Shown piece by piece: positions 45,290-56,030 of a stretch of 64,000 nucleotides of DNA. Position 1 is the stretch's first letter. Each line of letters starts with the position of its first letter. The position numbers and the translations under genes are program-made. The stretch comes from Cordilura impudica (lineage: Eukaryota > Arthropoda > Insecta > Diptera > Scathophagidae). Below the pieces are notes generated by a model. That model saw nothing but the letters and a program-made list of their open reading frames with translations. It did no database searches and was not told the DNA's origin. The DNA is taken from the NCBI GenBank assembly GCA_963682025.1, contig OY821521.1, forward strand, positions 169,871,165-169,935,164, written 5' to 3'.

Positions 45290-45530
45290 TACAAGCATAA
45301 GCTAATTCTACAATTGTAGGTATAAGCTTATTCTACAATTGCTAGCATAAGCTAATTCTACAATTGTAGGTCTAAGCTTATTTTCATTTAGTTTAATAAA
45401 ATATTATTTTGATAAGCTATTTCTATAATTGAGAATATAAGCTTATTAAATTATTATTTCCTTTTTGATTATTCTACAATAAATTTAAAGCGTTTTTCAA
45501 TAGTTTCTCAAATCTTTTTAAAGCTTAAGG
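45290..45530 (+). repeat. Right subterminal repeats of the CCCAATAGACC transposon
   Basis: Four or five copies of a roughly 27-bp unit around AAGCTWATTCTACAATTG (45299-45390), then looser AAGCTTATT copies to 45445. Mirrors the AAGCTT motifs of the left end. Confidence 0.7.
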
Positions 45531-45832
45531 CTTATGTTCGCAAGCTTGTTATAATATTTTTCTAAAGAGTTTTGGTCTATTGGGATGTGTATGTTTATTG
45601 AATTTGTTAATGTGTTTGTAATAAAAATGAGTTTGTTTTTTGTATTCTAAATTCTATTCCATCTTACCAATTTGGTTTTAAGCGAGGTAATTCGTCTGTA
45701 GACGCATTACTCTGTCTTCATAATGATGTTACCTGCAATTTGAGTAGTGAAAAATGTACTGTCGCGGTTTCACTAGACATAGAAAAAGCATTCGACCGAG
45801 CCTATCAACTTGGTATAATTTTCAAACTTATT

Positions 45833-47245
45833 CAGCCCAATTACGAATATTCTCAAGGAGTTTCTTTCTCACGGAAAATACTTTTGTCGAGAAAAAAATC
45901 CTCCAATTATAAATTCCGCGTGAACAAAAAAATTAATAAGTGACATCATCGAATTTCGAAGCCAGTTGTTTTGCTTATTTTTTTTTGTGTGTGCAAACGA
46001 AAATAAATGTATGTATTTTAAAGAAAAATTAATAAAAAACAAGTAAGAAAATTATAGTCGGTCTAGACCGACTATATGATACCCTATACCATGGTTTAGA
46101 GACCCTATCTTTCGGTCCAACTACTTCGATATAGAAAATAAGCAAAAACCAAATTTGAGTGGGATTTTTATTAATTTTTTTGGCTGCAGATATGAAAAAA
46201 TTCATATCGGATGCTATATCTATAAAGGGACTAGGTCCAAAAATGGACCGATCCTGATCATGTTTGGTAAAGTCTCTTGTATTTTGCAAAAATATGTACA
46301 AACAAAATTTGAGAAGAATCAGTTCAATATTTTTGTTTTTTAATAGATTTAAGTGAAGATCGGGAAGCAGCTCTTTATGGGGTCAAAGGGATCATTTTTG
46401 GACTACTCATTAGTGGATGTAATGAACGCATACAAACCCAATTTGAGTAATATCTATATGACAATTTGGATCTTATGGCAATTTATGTCGATTTCATATG
46501 GGTAATTTGTATGGGGGCTAGGTCTGAACATGGACCGATTCTCACCAATTTCAATAGCGTTCATCCCATGGCCGATAAAAGCTTATATACCAAATTTCAT
46601 CAAAATATATTCATATTTGCGACCTGCAGTTTGATTACAAGCTTTACATGGACACACAGACGGACGGACGGACGGACGGACATTGTTAAATCAACTCAGA
46701 AAGTGATTCTGATTCGATCGGTATAATTAAAGATGGGTCTAGGTCAAATATTTTTGGTTGTTACAAACAGCAGCACAAAGTCATTATACCCAAACCACAT
46801 AGTGGTATAGGGTATAATGAATAGCATAGCTATGATGCGAGCACTCGTGGAGGAAATTGGTGTTGTAGAACAACAACAACGAAATGGCTAAAGGATTGCT
46901 AGAAGTCAATTGCGGGCTGAATCTATGGAAAACAATTGAATTGGCTCTCATTAAAGTTAACAATAGTTGAAGTTTGGCTTTATTTGTGGTCTTCAGCCTA
47001 CAAGATTAATAAAATATTAATTTTTTTATTTAAATTTTGTTTTATCAAAATACTTCTTACATTTTTGTATAAACTCCCGTCTGTTTTGCAAGGGAAATTT
47101 TTTGAGGGAAAAAACCAAATTCAAGTGCATTGAGAATAACTACTTTTTTCCCATCGAATTTTTTTCCGAAGGAATTTTTATTCATAATAGGGGAAAAGAG
47201 AGAAGTGAGAAATTTCATGCGGAATTTTTGTTTAGAATTGGGCTG
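45833..47245. mobile_element. CAGCCCAATT-ended element with ATT target duplication
   Basis: Ends CAGCCCAATT and AATTGGGCTG with flanking ATT (45830-45832 and 47246-47248). Inserted in LINE coding sequence. No transposase. Contains the AATTCCGCGTGAAC block near the left end, inverted as in the right end. Includes a nested dispersed repeat. A right-end fragment of the same family is at 13886-14110. Confidence 0.7.
46040..46830 (+). repeat. Dispersed repeat with a 20-bp perfect palindrome
   Basis: Starts ACAAGTAAGAAAATTATAGT, contains the palindrome TAGTCGGTCTAGACCGACTA (about 46053-46072) and GGACGGACGGACGGACGGAC (46660-46681), and ends ATAGTGGTATAGGGTATAAT. Similar repeats are common in muscoid flies. 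Non-coding. Confidence 0.6.
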
Positions 47246-48540
47246 ATTAATTTGGCAGTTGATCCGCTGAAGCTTCTTTTTAACTATTTTGAAGATAGAA
47301 AGTTTTTTGTTGAAATTAATGATACAACTTCTGATTTTGGCTCCATTTTTAGTGGTGTCCCTCAGGGGGCAATCTTATCGCCTCTATTATATAACATCTT
47401 GATCTACGACTGTCCACATAACTTTAATGGTCCGAATGCTATCCTTTATGCGGATGATTCTATGGTTTACGCACACGACAGTGACCCAGTGAACGCGTTA
47501 AGGAAAGTTCAAAATCATCTCCAGATTATCGACAATTTTTACAGGGATTGGGGTATTAAAATCAACACACTCAAGTCAGAAGCGAGCTGTTTTCGGAATG
47601 CTTCGGGTAGGGGGTCCCCGTAATGTGGTAGGTCAGAGCAGAAAATTGAATATTTCATTGCATAGTTCGGTTATCCCTTTTAAGGATCATATTAAGTACC
47701 TTGGGGTAACACTAAATAAACTTTTTAAATTTAATCAGCAGCACGGAAGATACGCCAAGGCGAAAGGTTTACGCATCAGGGGTATGTTCGTAAGATTACT
47801 CTGGAACAAACATTTGTGTCAAAGGACAAAATTACTATTATACAAGGTTTGCATTCGTTCGGCAATGTTATATGGATTTCCAATCTGGTTCTCGATTTCC
47901 CCAACGGTGATGAAAGAGTTGGAGATTTTTGAACGAAGTTGTATAAGACTTTGTGTTAATGCTAACTATGAAAATTTTGTGAAAAGATTTTCTAATACGA
48001 CGATTTATAGAAAAGCTAATATTCAACCTCTTTCGACGTATGTGTTGATGCTTCTAGATAGGTTTGCTAAGCGTTTGAGGTTCCACGAGAACAGTTTGCT
48101 GGCAAATGTTCTTCAGTCTCAATCTGAGTTTAATAATCACCGATCGGAATTCTTCATGAGGACACAAACTTGTTAAATGATCCAGGCGAATACCGTTTAC
48201 CAGAGTTTTATTCTCACGCAATTCATGGCGCCAATAGCGGCTAACACTGATGTAAATTTTGTAGTTATATCTTGTTTTTTTTTTTTAAGTTTTAGTTTTA
48301 GTATGATCTCGAGTATGAGTATTAAGTATGATCTCGACAAATCAACTGTCCATGCAAACTTTTATTATATTTTGAGCAATATAATTCTAAATACCCACCT
48401 ATTGATGTAAAACATCAACCGTCCATTTATCTTGAGCATGTAGCGTTTTTTCTAAATTAATATTAATGTGTATTAAAACAATACATTAATAGTTTTAAGT
48501 TTGTATTATTATTTTTATGTTTTCCAATTGACTTCATTGT

Positions 48541-51161
48541 AAAGTGACCATACGTCCCGGATTATGCGGGACTTTCCCGGATTTAAATCGTATGTCCTGC
48601 ATTGAAAATTGTCCCGTAAAGTGTCCCGTATTGTACATCTTACCTTATTATTGCTGTCTATTTGTAAAGTAACTTTTTCAATTAAATAACACTGCTTTGG
48701 TTCAACTGGTAACAATTATTTAAATTCAAAATTCAACTGTTGCAATTAAAGTATGTCATGAATTTTTAGCGAAATCACATTGCTTAAGTATTTAAAAAAA
48801 ATCTATTTCTATAATTGCTATTTCAGTTTAAAAAGTTGAAGTGTACAAAACAAAAGTGAAAAGTTTAAAGTTTTTTTTTTTTATAATTGTGTCCACAAAA
48901 AGGTTTGTATTTATATTTTCATTAATTTTTAATATGTATATTACTTCTAATATAAATTCTAAATAAAAAAAATAATCTCAAATTCCAGAGAATTATGTCC
49001 AAGAAACGCCAATGTACATTTACTGACGAGTTGAAAAAGGAATTTTCTTTTATAAAAAAAAAGCAAAATTGAAAATAGTGTTCATTGTGATATATGTAAC
49101 AGTGACTTCTCGATTGGCTCGGGTGGTAAAAATGATATAACCAGACATGTTTCGTCGGATAAACATAAACGAGCATTATTAGCTTCAGCTTCTTCAAACA
49201 AATTAAATTTTTATTTTCGAAAAGTTGAATTTGGTTCGAAAGAAAAGGAATTAGCTAGCGCCGAAGCAGTTTTTGCATATCACAATATAATGCATAATCA
49301 AACATTCCGATCAATGGACTGTACATCTAAGCTGATTCGTACATTATTCGAGCCAAAGTTTACTTGCGCTCGCACAAAAACCGAAGCGATTATAAAAAAT
49401 GTATTTGTACCTTATACAATTCAGGAACTTATGAAAACTTTGGAAAATATTGATTTCATTACAATATTTACAGATGCGTCAAATCATAAAGAAACTAAAT
49501 TATTTCCGTCATTAATTCGTTTTTTTGATTACAAGCAAGGTGTACAATTTAAACTTTTAGATTTTGTATCTCTTCCAGGTGAAAATTCGGAAATATTAGC
49601 TAACTCAATCATAGAAATATTGTAGAAATTTCGTTTAGAAAATGAAATTGTAGCTGTTTGCGCAGATAATGCAAATATAAACTTTGGTGGTCTACTTAGA
49701 AATGGAACAAATAATGTATATAGTAAACTTAAGAACCATATTCAGAAGCCAATTATTGGTGTAGGATGTGCTGCACATATAGTGCACAATACTATTCAGT
49801 CAGCAGCAGATCAACGTCCTATTGATATTGAAGGAATCATAATTAAAGTTTACAGTCACTTTTATATATATACAGTAAGGGTTGAATTATTAAAAGAGTT
49901 CTGTGAAGATGCAGAGTTGGAATACATGCGCTTGCTAGGCTACAGTAAGACCAGATGGTTGGCTATGATGCCCGACATTGAACGAATTTTAAAATTATAT
50001 GCTCCCTTAAAATCATATTTCCTATCCATCGACAACTGTCCAATAGTTCTGCATAAATTTTTCGAAGAAGATAGCTCAGAATTGTGGTTATATTTTATGC
50101 ATAGTCAGGCAGCAATATTTCACAATACAGTGAAGAGTATCGAAGGTGATAAAATTACAATTATGGAAGTTTTTACAGAAATAGACAATTTAAAATTGAG
50201 GTTAAAAGAAATAATGGATATACAGTATCTACCTCTAAATATCCGTAGTCAGCTAAGAAATTTAGAAGAAAATGGTTGGTCCAAAACAAATTCCTTCAAA
50301 ACCAATACGAATAATTTTTATAAAAAATGTATTCAATATTTAGAAGTTCGTGTATCACAATTTGAACATTATTATTGTTTTAAATGGATTAATCTAAAAA
50401 GCATTGTTAATTGGCAAAATGTACAAGAAAGTTTTGAATTTATTTCAAAATTTAATCATAATTTGGAAATGTTCGATGCTGATAAAGAAGAAAGAGAACT
50501 TTTTGATGAGATTACATATGTAAAAAAATATGTTGATACAGCAAAAGTAAATGCTTGGAATGATGAAAAAATTCCAACCGATGTAAGGTGGTTAGAAATA
50601 TTTAATCACTTTCATACAAATAATATACCGTTCAAAAATATTAACAAAATAGTTGGTTTTGCATTATGCTTACCAGGCACTAATGCTACCACCGAACGAG
50701 TATTTGCAGTGGTGCATAAGTATTGGACCACTGAAAAAACGCAGTTAAGCGTGGATACATTAAAAGCGATACTGCAAGTGAAATGTAATTTCTCCTATTC
50801 ATGTGAAGAATTTTATAAGTTTATTTCTAGTAATAAAGAATTACTAAAAAAAAAAATTCACTCAGCAGAAAAATACGCTTAATTAACGCGTACTTTAAAT
50901 ATTTACACTTATTTATGAAATATTGTTATTAGTTTATTTTTATTAAGTATATTTCTTGTAATAAAAAATTAAAAGAATAATAATTTTATTTTATTGTTAT
51001 TTTTTTTATATTAATTAAATGAATAAAATGAAAAATCTATGATATTTTAATTCGGAACAATTAAATAAACTATGAAAATTATGTCCTGAGGAATGCGTTA
51101 AGCTTTTTTTATATTTATTTGAACTGGTCCCGGATTTCAGCATAAAATATATGGTCACTTT
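48541..51161 (+). mobile_element. hAT transposon (AAAGTGACCATA ends)
   Basis: Ends AAAGTGACCATA and TATGGTCACTTT, each next to a CCCGGATT block. Encloses a hAT transposase gene. No perfect 8-bp duplication seen. Confidence 0.75.
48995..50882 (+). pseudogene. hAT transposase (zf-BED, ZMYM6/SCAND3-like group)
   Basis: ATG at about 48995 (MSKKRQCTFTDELKKEFSF). A frameshift near 49065 leads to a BED-type zinc finger (HCDICNSDFSIGSGGKNDIT, then RHVSSDKHK). The catalytic core continues FITIFTDASNHKETKLFPSL (first Asp), then after an in-frame TAG at 49623-49625 IVAVCADNANINFGG (second Asp) and GVGCAAHIVHN. The C-terminal dimerisation domain LPGTNATTERVFAVVHKYW lies near 50680. Only one shift and one stop, so a young copy. 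Confidence 0.8.
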
Positions 51162-51169
51162 CCCTACAA

Positions 51170-51480
51170 GAACAGTGACGGTCATTTGACCGGTGATATG
51201 ACCGGCACTACTGACTGAAGTGTCGGTCATCGCGTAGAACAAAGTTTCTATCATTTTATTAAGGCAAATATGCCAAAACTGACCGAAACTTTTGTGTACA
51301 TGTGATTTTGCATCTTACTCTAACCTATGAAAGTATGTAAACCATATAATATATATCTGAACTGCTCACTCTACCGCTGTTTAGTAGTCAACGATGATAG
51401 ATATATCCATCATCGCTGACCGGTCATACTTGATGGCTATATACATCATCATTGACCGGTCACGCTTGATTATAATGAAA
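51170..51480. repeat. Short tandem TGACCGGTCA-containing repeat
   Basis: Motifs such as ATCATCGCTGACCGGTCATA and ATCATCATTGACCGGTCACG recur at 51407-51470, with related GACCGGTGATATGACCGG at 51196. Function unknown. Confidence 0.5.
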
Positions 51481-51549
51481 CACGACTTACTTTTTATTTA
51501 TATTTATTTATTGTATTAAAAATCAAAAATTCAAAAATAGAAATAAACA

Positions 51550-52407
51550 TTAATATATTAAAAACACAACAATATCACCAATTCCGAAACGTGTCGATAA
51601 CTTTGAGACAATGTTTGCTGACTTTTCACTCGAACCATCCCTCAAAGCGGTTCGTAACTTAGCACTGAATAAATTGACTAAACTTCCGGTAATGGGCCTT
51701 AGTGCAATCAGTAGGTTCTTAAAGAAAACAATATATTATAACACATATATATCAACAATTTATATTAAAGCTCACCTTTTGTGTGTTGTGAATTAACAAT
51801 TTCGGCCAAAACTGATACACTCCATTTGGAAAATTGTTTGTACAGAACGGTGTGTGAGATATTGTGATAATACCTCCATAAATCAATTTGTTCAATATTT
51901 TTAGATCTTTATTCTTTTGAAAACTAATTTCATTATGGACGAATTTACGGATACTGCACATTCCTTAATATTCATATTATCAACATTATATTCCACACTA
52001 TATTCCAGAATGGCATAAATTAAAACATTCGAGCCAAATATTAAAAAAAAACATACCCATGTTATGGCAACAGACTGAAAGATAGATATAAGGATTAATG
52101 TAAAATTCTGCAAGGAAGATTTACTTTGTTTCTAGCTAGAATTTTTAATAAAATGTCAGTACATTACCTTAATAAGTTCATTTGGTGATTGCGCATCTAT
52201 TAACAATATATTTATGCGATTCCTAAGAGGTATAAAAGTTCTAGATTGAAAGTTTGTGAAGATTCTACAGCAATATCTTAAGTTAACGATCCAACAGGAA
52301 TAGGCCACAAGCGAGCAAAAAATATATTGTGGAAGGGTATAATGGAGGGACGTGCCACCACAATTGAGAATTGCACTAACGAATCCACTGACATATTTTG
52401 AAGAATC
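51550..52407 (-). other. Unrecognised coding-like exons
   Basis: Minus-strand blocks bounded by plausible splice sites: 52407-52168 (acceptor TTTAG, donor GTAATG; reads SSKYVSGFVSAILNCGGTSL and then NRINILLIDAQSPNELIK), a hydrophobic block near 52090-51905 (AITWVCFFLIFGSNVLIYAI, a likely membrane segment), a block near 51905-51777 (NIEQIDLWRYYHNISHTVLY) with donor AAAG|GTGAGC, and a last block 51717-51550 (NLLIALRPITGSLVNLFSAK, then SKLSTRFGIGDIVVF) ending in TAA. I do not recognise the protein. The first block is coding-like in two frames, so boundaries are uncertain. It could be a membrane-protein pseudogene. Confidence 0.3.
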
Positions 52408-52639
52408 CTAAAGAAACAACAAAAATTAACTTGAACTTTTTAATTTAATTTTAATTAATTACTTATGTACCTTTCCTAAACCTTAACAACAGCAACAATG
52501 ACAGTCATATGTTTTTAAATAGAAAAAAACTACAAATGTGTTAGTACAAAAGTTGTTTATGTGTTAGTTTCAGTCATTCATTTCTTGTAGGGTTACTTCA
52601 TTGTAACCTAGTATTTTAAGTCTCAATAAAATTGAATTA

Positions 52640-52765
52640 AAAAAACAAAAAATTGTGTTGATTTGTGAATTGGCTATAATTAATTAGCGTACCTTCAGGG
52701 TCTTTATTTAATGAAAAAATAAAATTTCCTAGAATTAGCACACAATTTTCGAGGTCTGTAATCTG
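52640..52765 (-). repeat. Copy of the AACTAGCAGATTCCAG repeat
   Basis: Reverse complement of the first 120 bp of 31500-31860 (AACTAGCAGATTACAG, then AATTCTAGGAAATTTTATTT). Confidence 0.8.
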
Positions 52766-52916
52766 CTAGTTTTCATAAAAGTGTCAGCATTTGCATAATA
52801 CGCACGAAAAGCTTGAAGAGATAATGGGATGAAAATTAAATTTAATATTTTAAATGGTGCGTGGTAAAGAAGAAGAAAGCATATATTTCAAAAATTCATA
52901 ACTGCACTGTATTCTT

Positions 52917-52957
52917 AATCGGACCGGTTTCTGGCATTTCAGCCTTCATCAGCGATT
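52917..52957 (-). ncRNA. Hammerhead-ribozyme-like motif, left arm
   Basis: Mirror of the 53320-53360 motif, on the minus strand. Confidence 0.5.
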
Positions 52958-53319
52958 TATTGAACATTGTGATAATTGTTATGTTTTAATTGAATAGATT
53001 GTTTCTATATGAAAATTTTTTCTACTTATAAATGCAAAAAATATTCAAAATTCAAAAATAACGATTGTTTGTTTGGACAGAGTTGTATCTTCTGAAATTA
53101 ATACAAAGTAAAGCTATATGGTACGAAAACTGAAAACTAACCACACTGCTCGTAGGCCTGACTTTAGGTGAGTGTGTTAAAGCGCTGACCAAAAAGTGCA
53201 AGTACGAGTGTATGTGAAGGTTCATGGTTCAAAACCTCACGGCCGCCCTAAGTAGAAAAAATTTTCATATAGAAACAATCTATTCAATTAAAACATAACA
53301 ATCATCACAATGTTCAATA

Positions 53320-53360
53320 AATCGCTGATGAAGGCTGAAATGCCAGAAACCGGTCCGATT
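53320..53360 (+). ncRNA. Hammerhead-ribozyme-like motif, right arm
   Basis: Helix I AATCG (53320-53324) pairs with CGATT (53356-53360). The core is CTGATGA (53325-53331) and GAAA (53346-53349). Helix II GGC/GCC (53333-53335, 53342-53344) has loop TGAAAT. Helix III is the self-complementary ACCGGT (53349-53354). Cleavage is predicted after the classical GTC at 53355. An A-A mismatch flanks helix II where a G-C pair is usual, and helix III has no loop, so activity as a monomer is doubtful and a dimer is more likely. Confidence 0.55.
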
Positions 53361-53523
53361 AAGAATACAGTGCAGTTATGAATTTTTGAAATATATGCTT
53401 TCTTCTTCTTTACCACGCACCATTTAAACAAAATTAAAAAATTGCATATTAATTACAGTAGTAATTGCAATATGTCTGAAAAATGACGATAAATCTAACA
53501 AACAATAAATTTAATATTGTTGA

Positions 53524-55880
53524 TAGGGTTTCCATTCTTGGTTATCGAGTACTCGGTTACTCGGTTATTTCTCTGTTTTATATATTACTCGGAAACTCGG
53601 TTTTTCACCATTAATACTCGGTTATTATTTAAACAATTGCAAGAGCTAAATAAATGAATTCAAGTGAATTCAAATTCAAAACTAATAACCTTGCAAATAA
53701 AATAGTAGGCTTTGCAAATAAAATAGTATTGGTTTTACTTTTTCATATTTAATTTTGAAGAAAGTTTATTCGACAAATTGATGGTAAGTTTATTATATTT
53801 TGTGAGGTAGTGTAGTTACAATTTAATTTTCTAAAATAGCCATGTCAACCAAGAACTCAAATAAAAAGTTTGAAGTCTGGAATTTTTTTAATAAAAACAA
53901 AAATAATGAAGACGCAAAATGTTTGAAGTGTGGGAATGTCATCTTCTGTAAAGGATCATCCACAACCGCATTGATCAACCACTTAAAAAAGACAAGATAT
54001 ATCTATTAATAAAAAGCGAAATAGTTCACAAGAACTTCCGATGATATCCACTGGTTCCGATTGCGCCAAAAAAAAACTAGAACTGAACAAGGTAATTTAT
54101 TCAATTACGTGAATCGAGACTCGTTGGGGGAAATTTTAGCAAAATGTGCTGCTGTGGATGGATTTTCCATACATGCTATTAAAAATTCTTCAGCTCTAAA
54201 GGGATTTGTTCAATATCGCGATTAATAAATGCCAAAAAGTGATACATCCATCATTTTGCTATACAAAAAAAAAAAAACAGAACTTACCAAATACTTACCG
54301 ACCTCGAGTTCAAAAAATAATGGACAAAAATTAAGTATTACCATAGACGAATGGACAGGCAGAAATGTTAAACGATATTTGAACGTAACCTTACACAGTA
54401 AAAATAAAGCGCATGTCTTAGGTTTGATGCCAATTGAAGGTTCGTGCAATGTAGTTAAGTTGAAAAATTTGGTTGAAGAAAAATTGCTTTGCTTTGGTCT
54501 GAAATTTGCGGAAGACATTATCGCTTCCACAAACGATGGAGCTGCAGTGATGCAAAAATATGGAAGTTTAATAGAAGCTATATGCCAACTTTGTTTCAAT
54601 CATTTTATTCATCTAGCAGTAATTGATGTTTTTAAAAAAAAAAAATGTAAACGAAAACATAATTTTAGGTGAAGGTGATGAAAATTATGACAGTGAAGAA
54701 AATCCCAGTAATTTGGATGCAAATGCAAACATAAATTTTGATAATGTTGAAGAAATAGTTATAACTTTTAGACCAGATATAGGTAAAACATTAGCAGAAA
54801 CCAGAACCGTAATTAAAAAATTTAAAAATTCACCAATAATGAACTCAATTTTGCAAAATTATGTCACAAACCACGAAGGCAAATATTTGAGTTTGATGTT
54901 AGATTGTAAAATCCGCTGGAATTCTCTTATCCCAATGATTGAATGTTTCTTAAAATTTAAAGAATGATCAAGAAAGCACTGAATGATATTGGTTGTTTCG
55001 ATATTTGTAAAGAGAAAAATGAGGTAGTTTTGGAAGAAATTTTTAAAATTATGAAACCAACTGAATTGGCTGTTAACGAATTAAGTAAAGAAAATGCTAC
55101 GTTGTTAACTTCTGAAGGTGTTTTTAAATTTTTGTTGGAAAAGCTTCGTTAAATTAATACTAGTTTAAGCAAAGACAGACGAAATGAAACAGTAATAACG
55201 TTGTTACTATATCTCCAGTGTGGAAAAATGCCTCGAGCCAATGGTGATTTTACAAATTCGTCAAAAATTGCAATTTGTGAATTTGCAAATATTCTTTTGA
55301 ATAAAATATATCCGGTTTCTGCTATTTCTGAAGAAGCTGGTAGTGACAGCGTGTCAACAGACGATTGCTTCGAAATAGAAGAAACGGATACAAATGAGCT
55401 TAATCAAGAACTGCACAGGGCAATTTCGTCCGTTTTGGTCATGAATAATAGTTCTAATACTGGAAAAAATATAAGACTTAAAATCAGATTTTAAAATATT
55501 AGATGGAACCAAAAAGCGTACGGAGAATCTTGAACGATTATACGAGTTCTTATTAACTATAAAACCAACATTTACCGCTACAGAAAGGGTTTTCTCAGCA
55601 GCAGGAAATTTCTTGACTAAAATAAGAAGCCGCTTAAACTTCGAATCATTAGATGCACTTATTTTCTTAAAGTATTATTTTTTAAATAACGATACATAAT
55701 TCTATACTCTACTCATCAATTATATACTCTTTTTTATACTCTATAGTCTATAATATATGAATTACAAATATGTTTTATTTTTTTGTTTGAAATACTCGGT
55801 TAACCGAGTACTCGGTTAATTTTCCTTACAGATACTCGAAAACTCGGTTAGTTGATTTTGCCGAGTAATTGGAAACCCTA
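53524..55880 (+). mobile_element. hAT transposon (TAGGGTTTCCA ends) with 8-bp target duplication
   Basis: Ends TAGGGTTTCCATTCTTGG and, inverted, TAGGGTTTCCAATTACTCGG. Target duplication ATTGTTGA/ATTGTGGA, one mismatch. Subterminal CGAGTACTCGGTTA repeats lie at both ends (53548 and 55805). Confidence 0.9.
53842..55699 (+). pseudogene. hAT transposase with BED zinc finger
   Basis: MSTKNSNKKFEVWNFFNKNK, then a BED finger (CLKCGNVIFCKGSSTTALIN, HLKK). Catalytic region: KLSITIDEWTGRNVKRYLNV (first Asp), DIIASTNDGAAVMQKYG (second Asp) and LCFNHFIHLAVIDVF (the CxxH-type motif). Then CKIRWNSLIPMIECFLKF, and the C-terminal hAT dimerisation domain IKPTFTATERVFSAAGNFLT to 55699. Frameshifts near 53990-54220, 54640, 54965 and 55490, and a stop at 55150. 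Confidence 0.8.
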
Positions 55881-56001
55881 ATTGTGGAGCAGGAAATCAG
55901 AGCAGGCATCAATCACCATTTATCAGATTTGTTAGGAAGGCAGCATTTAGCATAATAGTCCTACGACTTTTTAATGAAGACAATTTAACGTGAGCACGAC
56001 A

Positions 56002-56030
56002 CACAGTGCTTTGTCCCATAGGCAAAATTA
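56002..56030 (+). promoter_or_regulatory. Left RSS-like terminus: heptamer, 12-bp spacer, nonamer-like block
   Basis: CACAGTG (56002-56008), 12 bp CTTTGTCCCATA, then GGCAAAATTA (56021-56030). The heptamer equals the V(D)J RSS consensus. The second block is A-rich like the nonamer but not identical to it. Confidence 0.7.

Larger units (their letters stand above)
35233..45584 (+). mobile_element. 10.35-kb DNA transposon with CCCAATAGACC ends and two or three genes
   Basis: The perfect terminal inverted repeat CCCAATAGACCAAAA is present at both ends. The flanks are the two halves of a repeat seen intact at 31600-31852, which shows the insertion site GCTATGTG and a 2-bp AT duplication (35231-35232, 45585-45586). 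Removing a nested LINE (35557-39721) and a hAT-type element (42358-43153) leaves about 5.4 kb. Content: subterminal repeats, gene 1 (39909-41759), gene 2 (41752-43220) on the plus strand, and a minus-strand DUF7869-like fragment (43937-44329). I cannot place it in a named superfamily. Confidence 0.75.
45649..48410 (+). mobile_element. LINE reverse transcriptase, interrupted by the CAGCCCAATT element
   Basis: The first part (45649-45832) reads FGFKRGNSSVDALLCLHNDV, then AVSLDIEKAFDRAYQLGIIF. After the insertion (47249 on) the frame continues NLAVDPLKLLFNYFEDRKFF, then SGVPQGAILSPLLYN, LYADDSMVYAHD, IKYLGVTLNK and a long thumb/C-terminal region to 48176. The junction restores FKL-I-NLAVDP exactly when one ATT is removed. 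One frameshift occurs near 47610. Likely I/Jockey-like group. Its left boundary coincides with the 45650 repeat half-site. Confidence 0.75.
52849..53428. mobile_element. 580-bp inverted-repeat element with hammerhead-like cores
   Basis: Arms 52849-53027 and 53250-53428 (179 bp each) are reverse complements starting TTTAAATGGTGCGTGGTAAA. The 222-bp spacer contains GGTTCAAAACC, a good Pol III box B match (53226-53236). Each arm contains GGACCGGTTTCTGGCATTTC or its complement, the hammerhead-like segment. No ORF. Different in sequence from the 13507-13885 element but with the same plan. Confidence 0.7.

Noticed and set aside
46053..46072. Perfect 20-bp palindrome as an operator or origin
   Set aside because: It is a fixed part of a common dispersed fly repeat; no evidence for a regulatory role.
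53150..53245. Possible complete tRNA gene in the spacer of the 580-bp inverted repeat
   Set aside because: Box B and a box A-like stretch are present, but the T-stem and acceptor stem do not pair well; at most a tRNA-derived relic.
54222..54599. 125-residue minus-strand ORF
   Set aside because: Antisense shadow of the hAT transposase.
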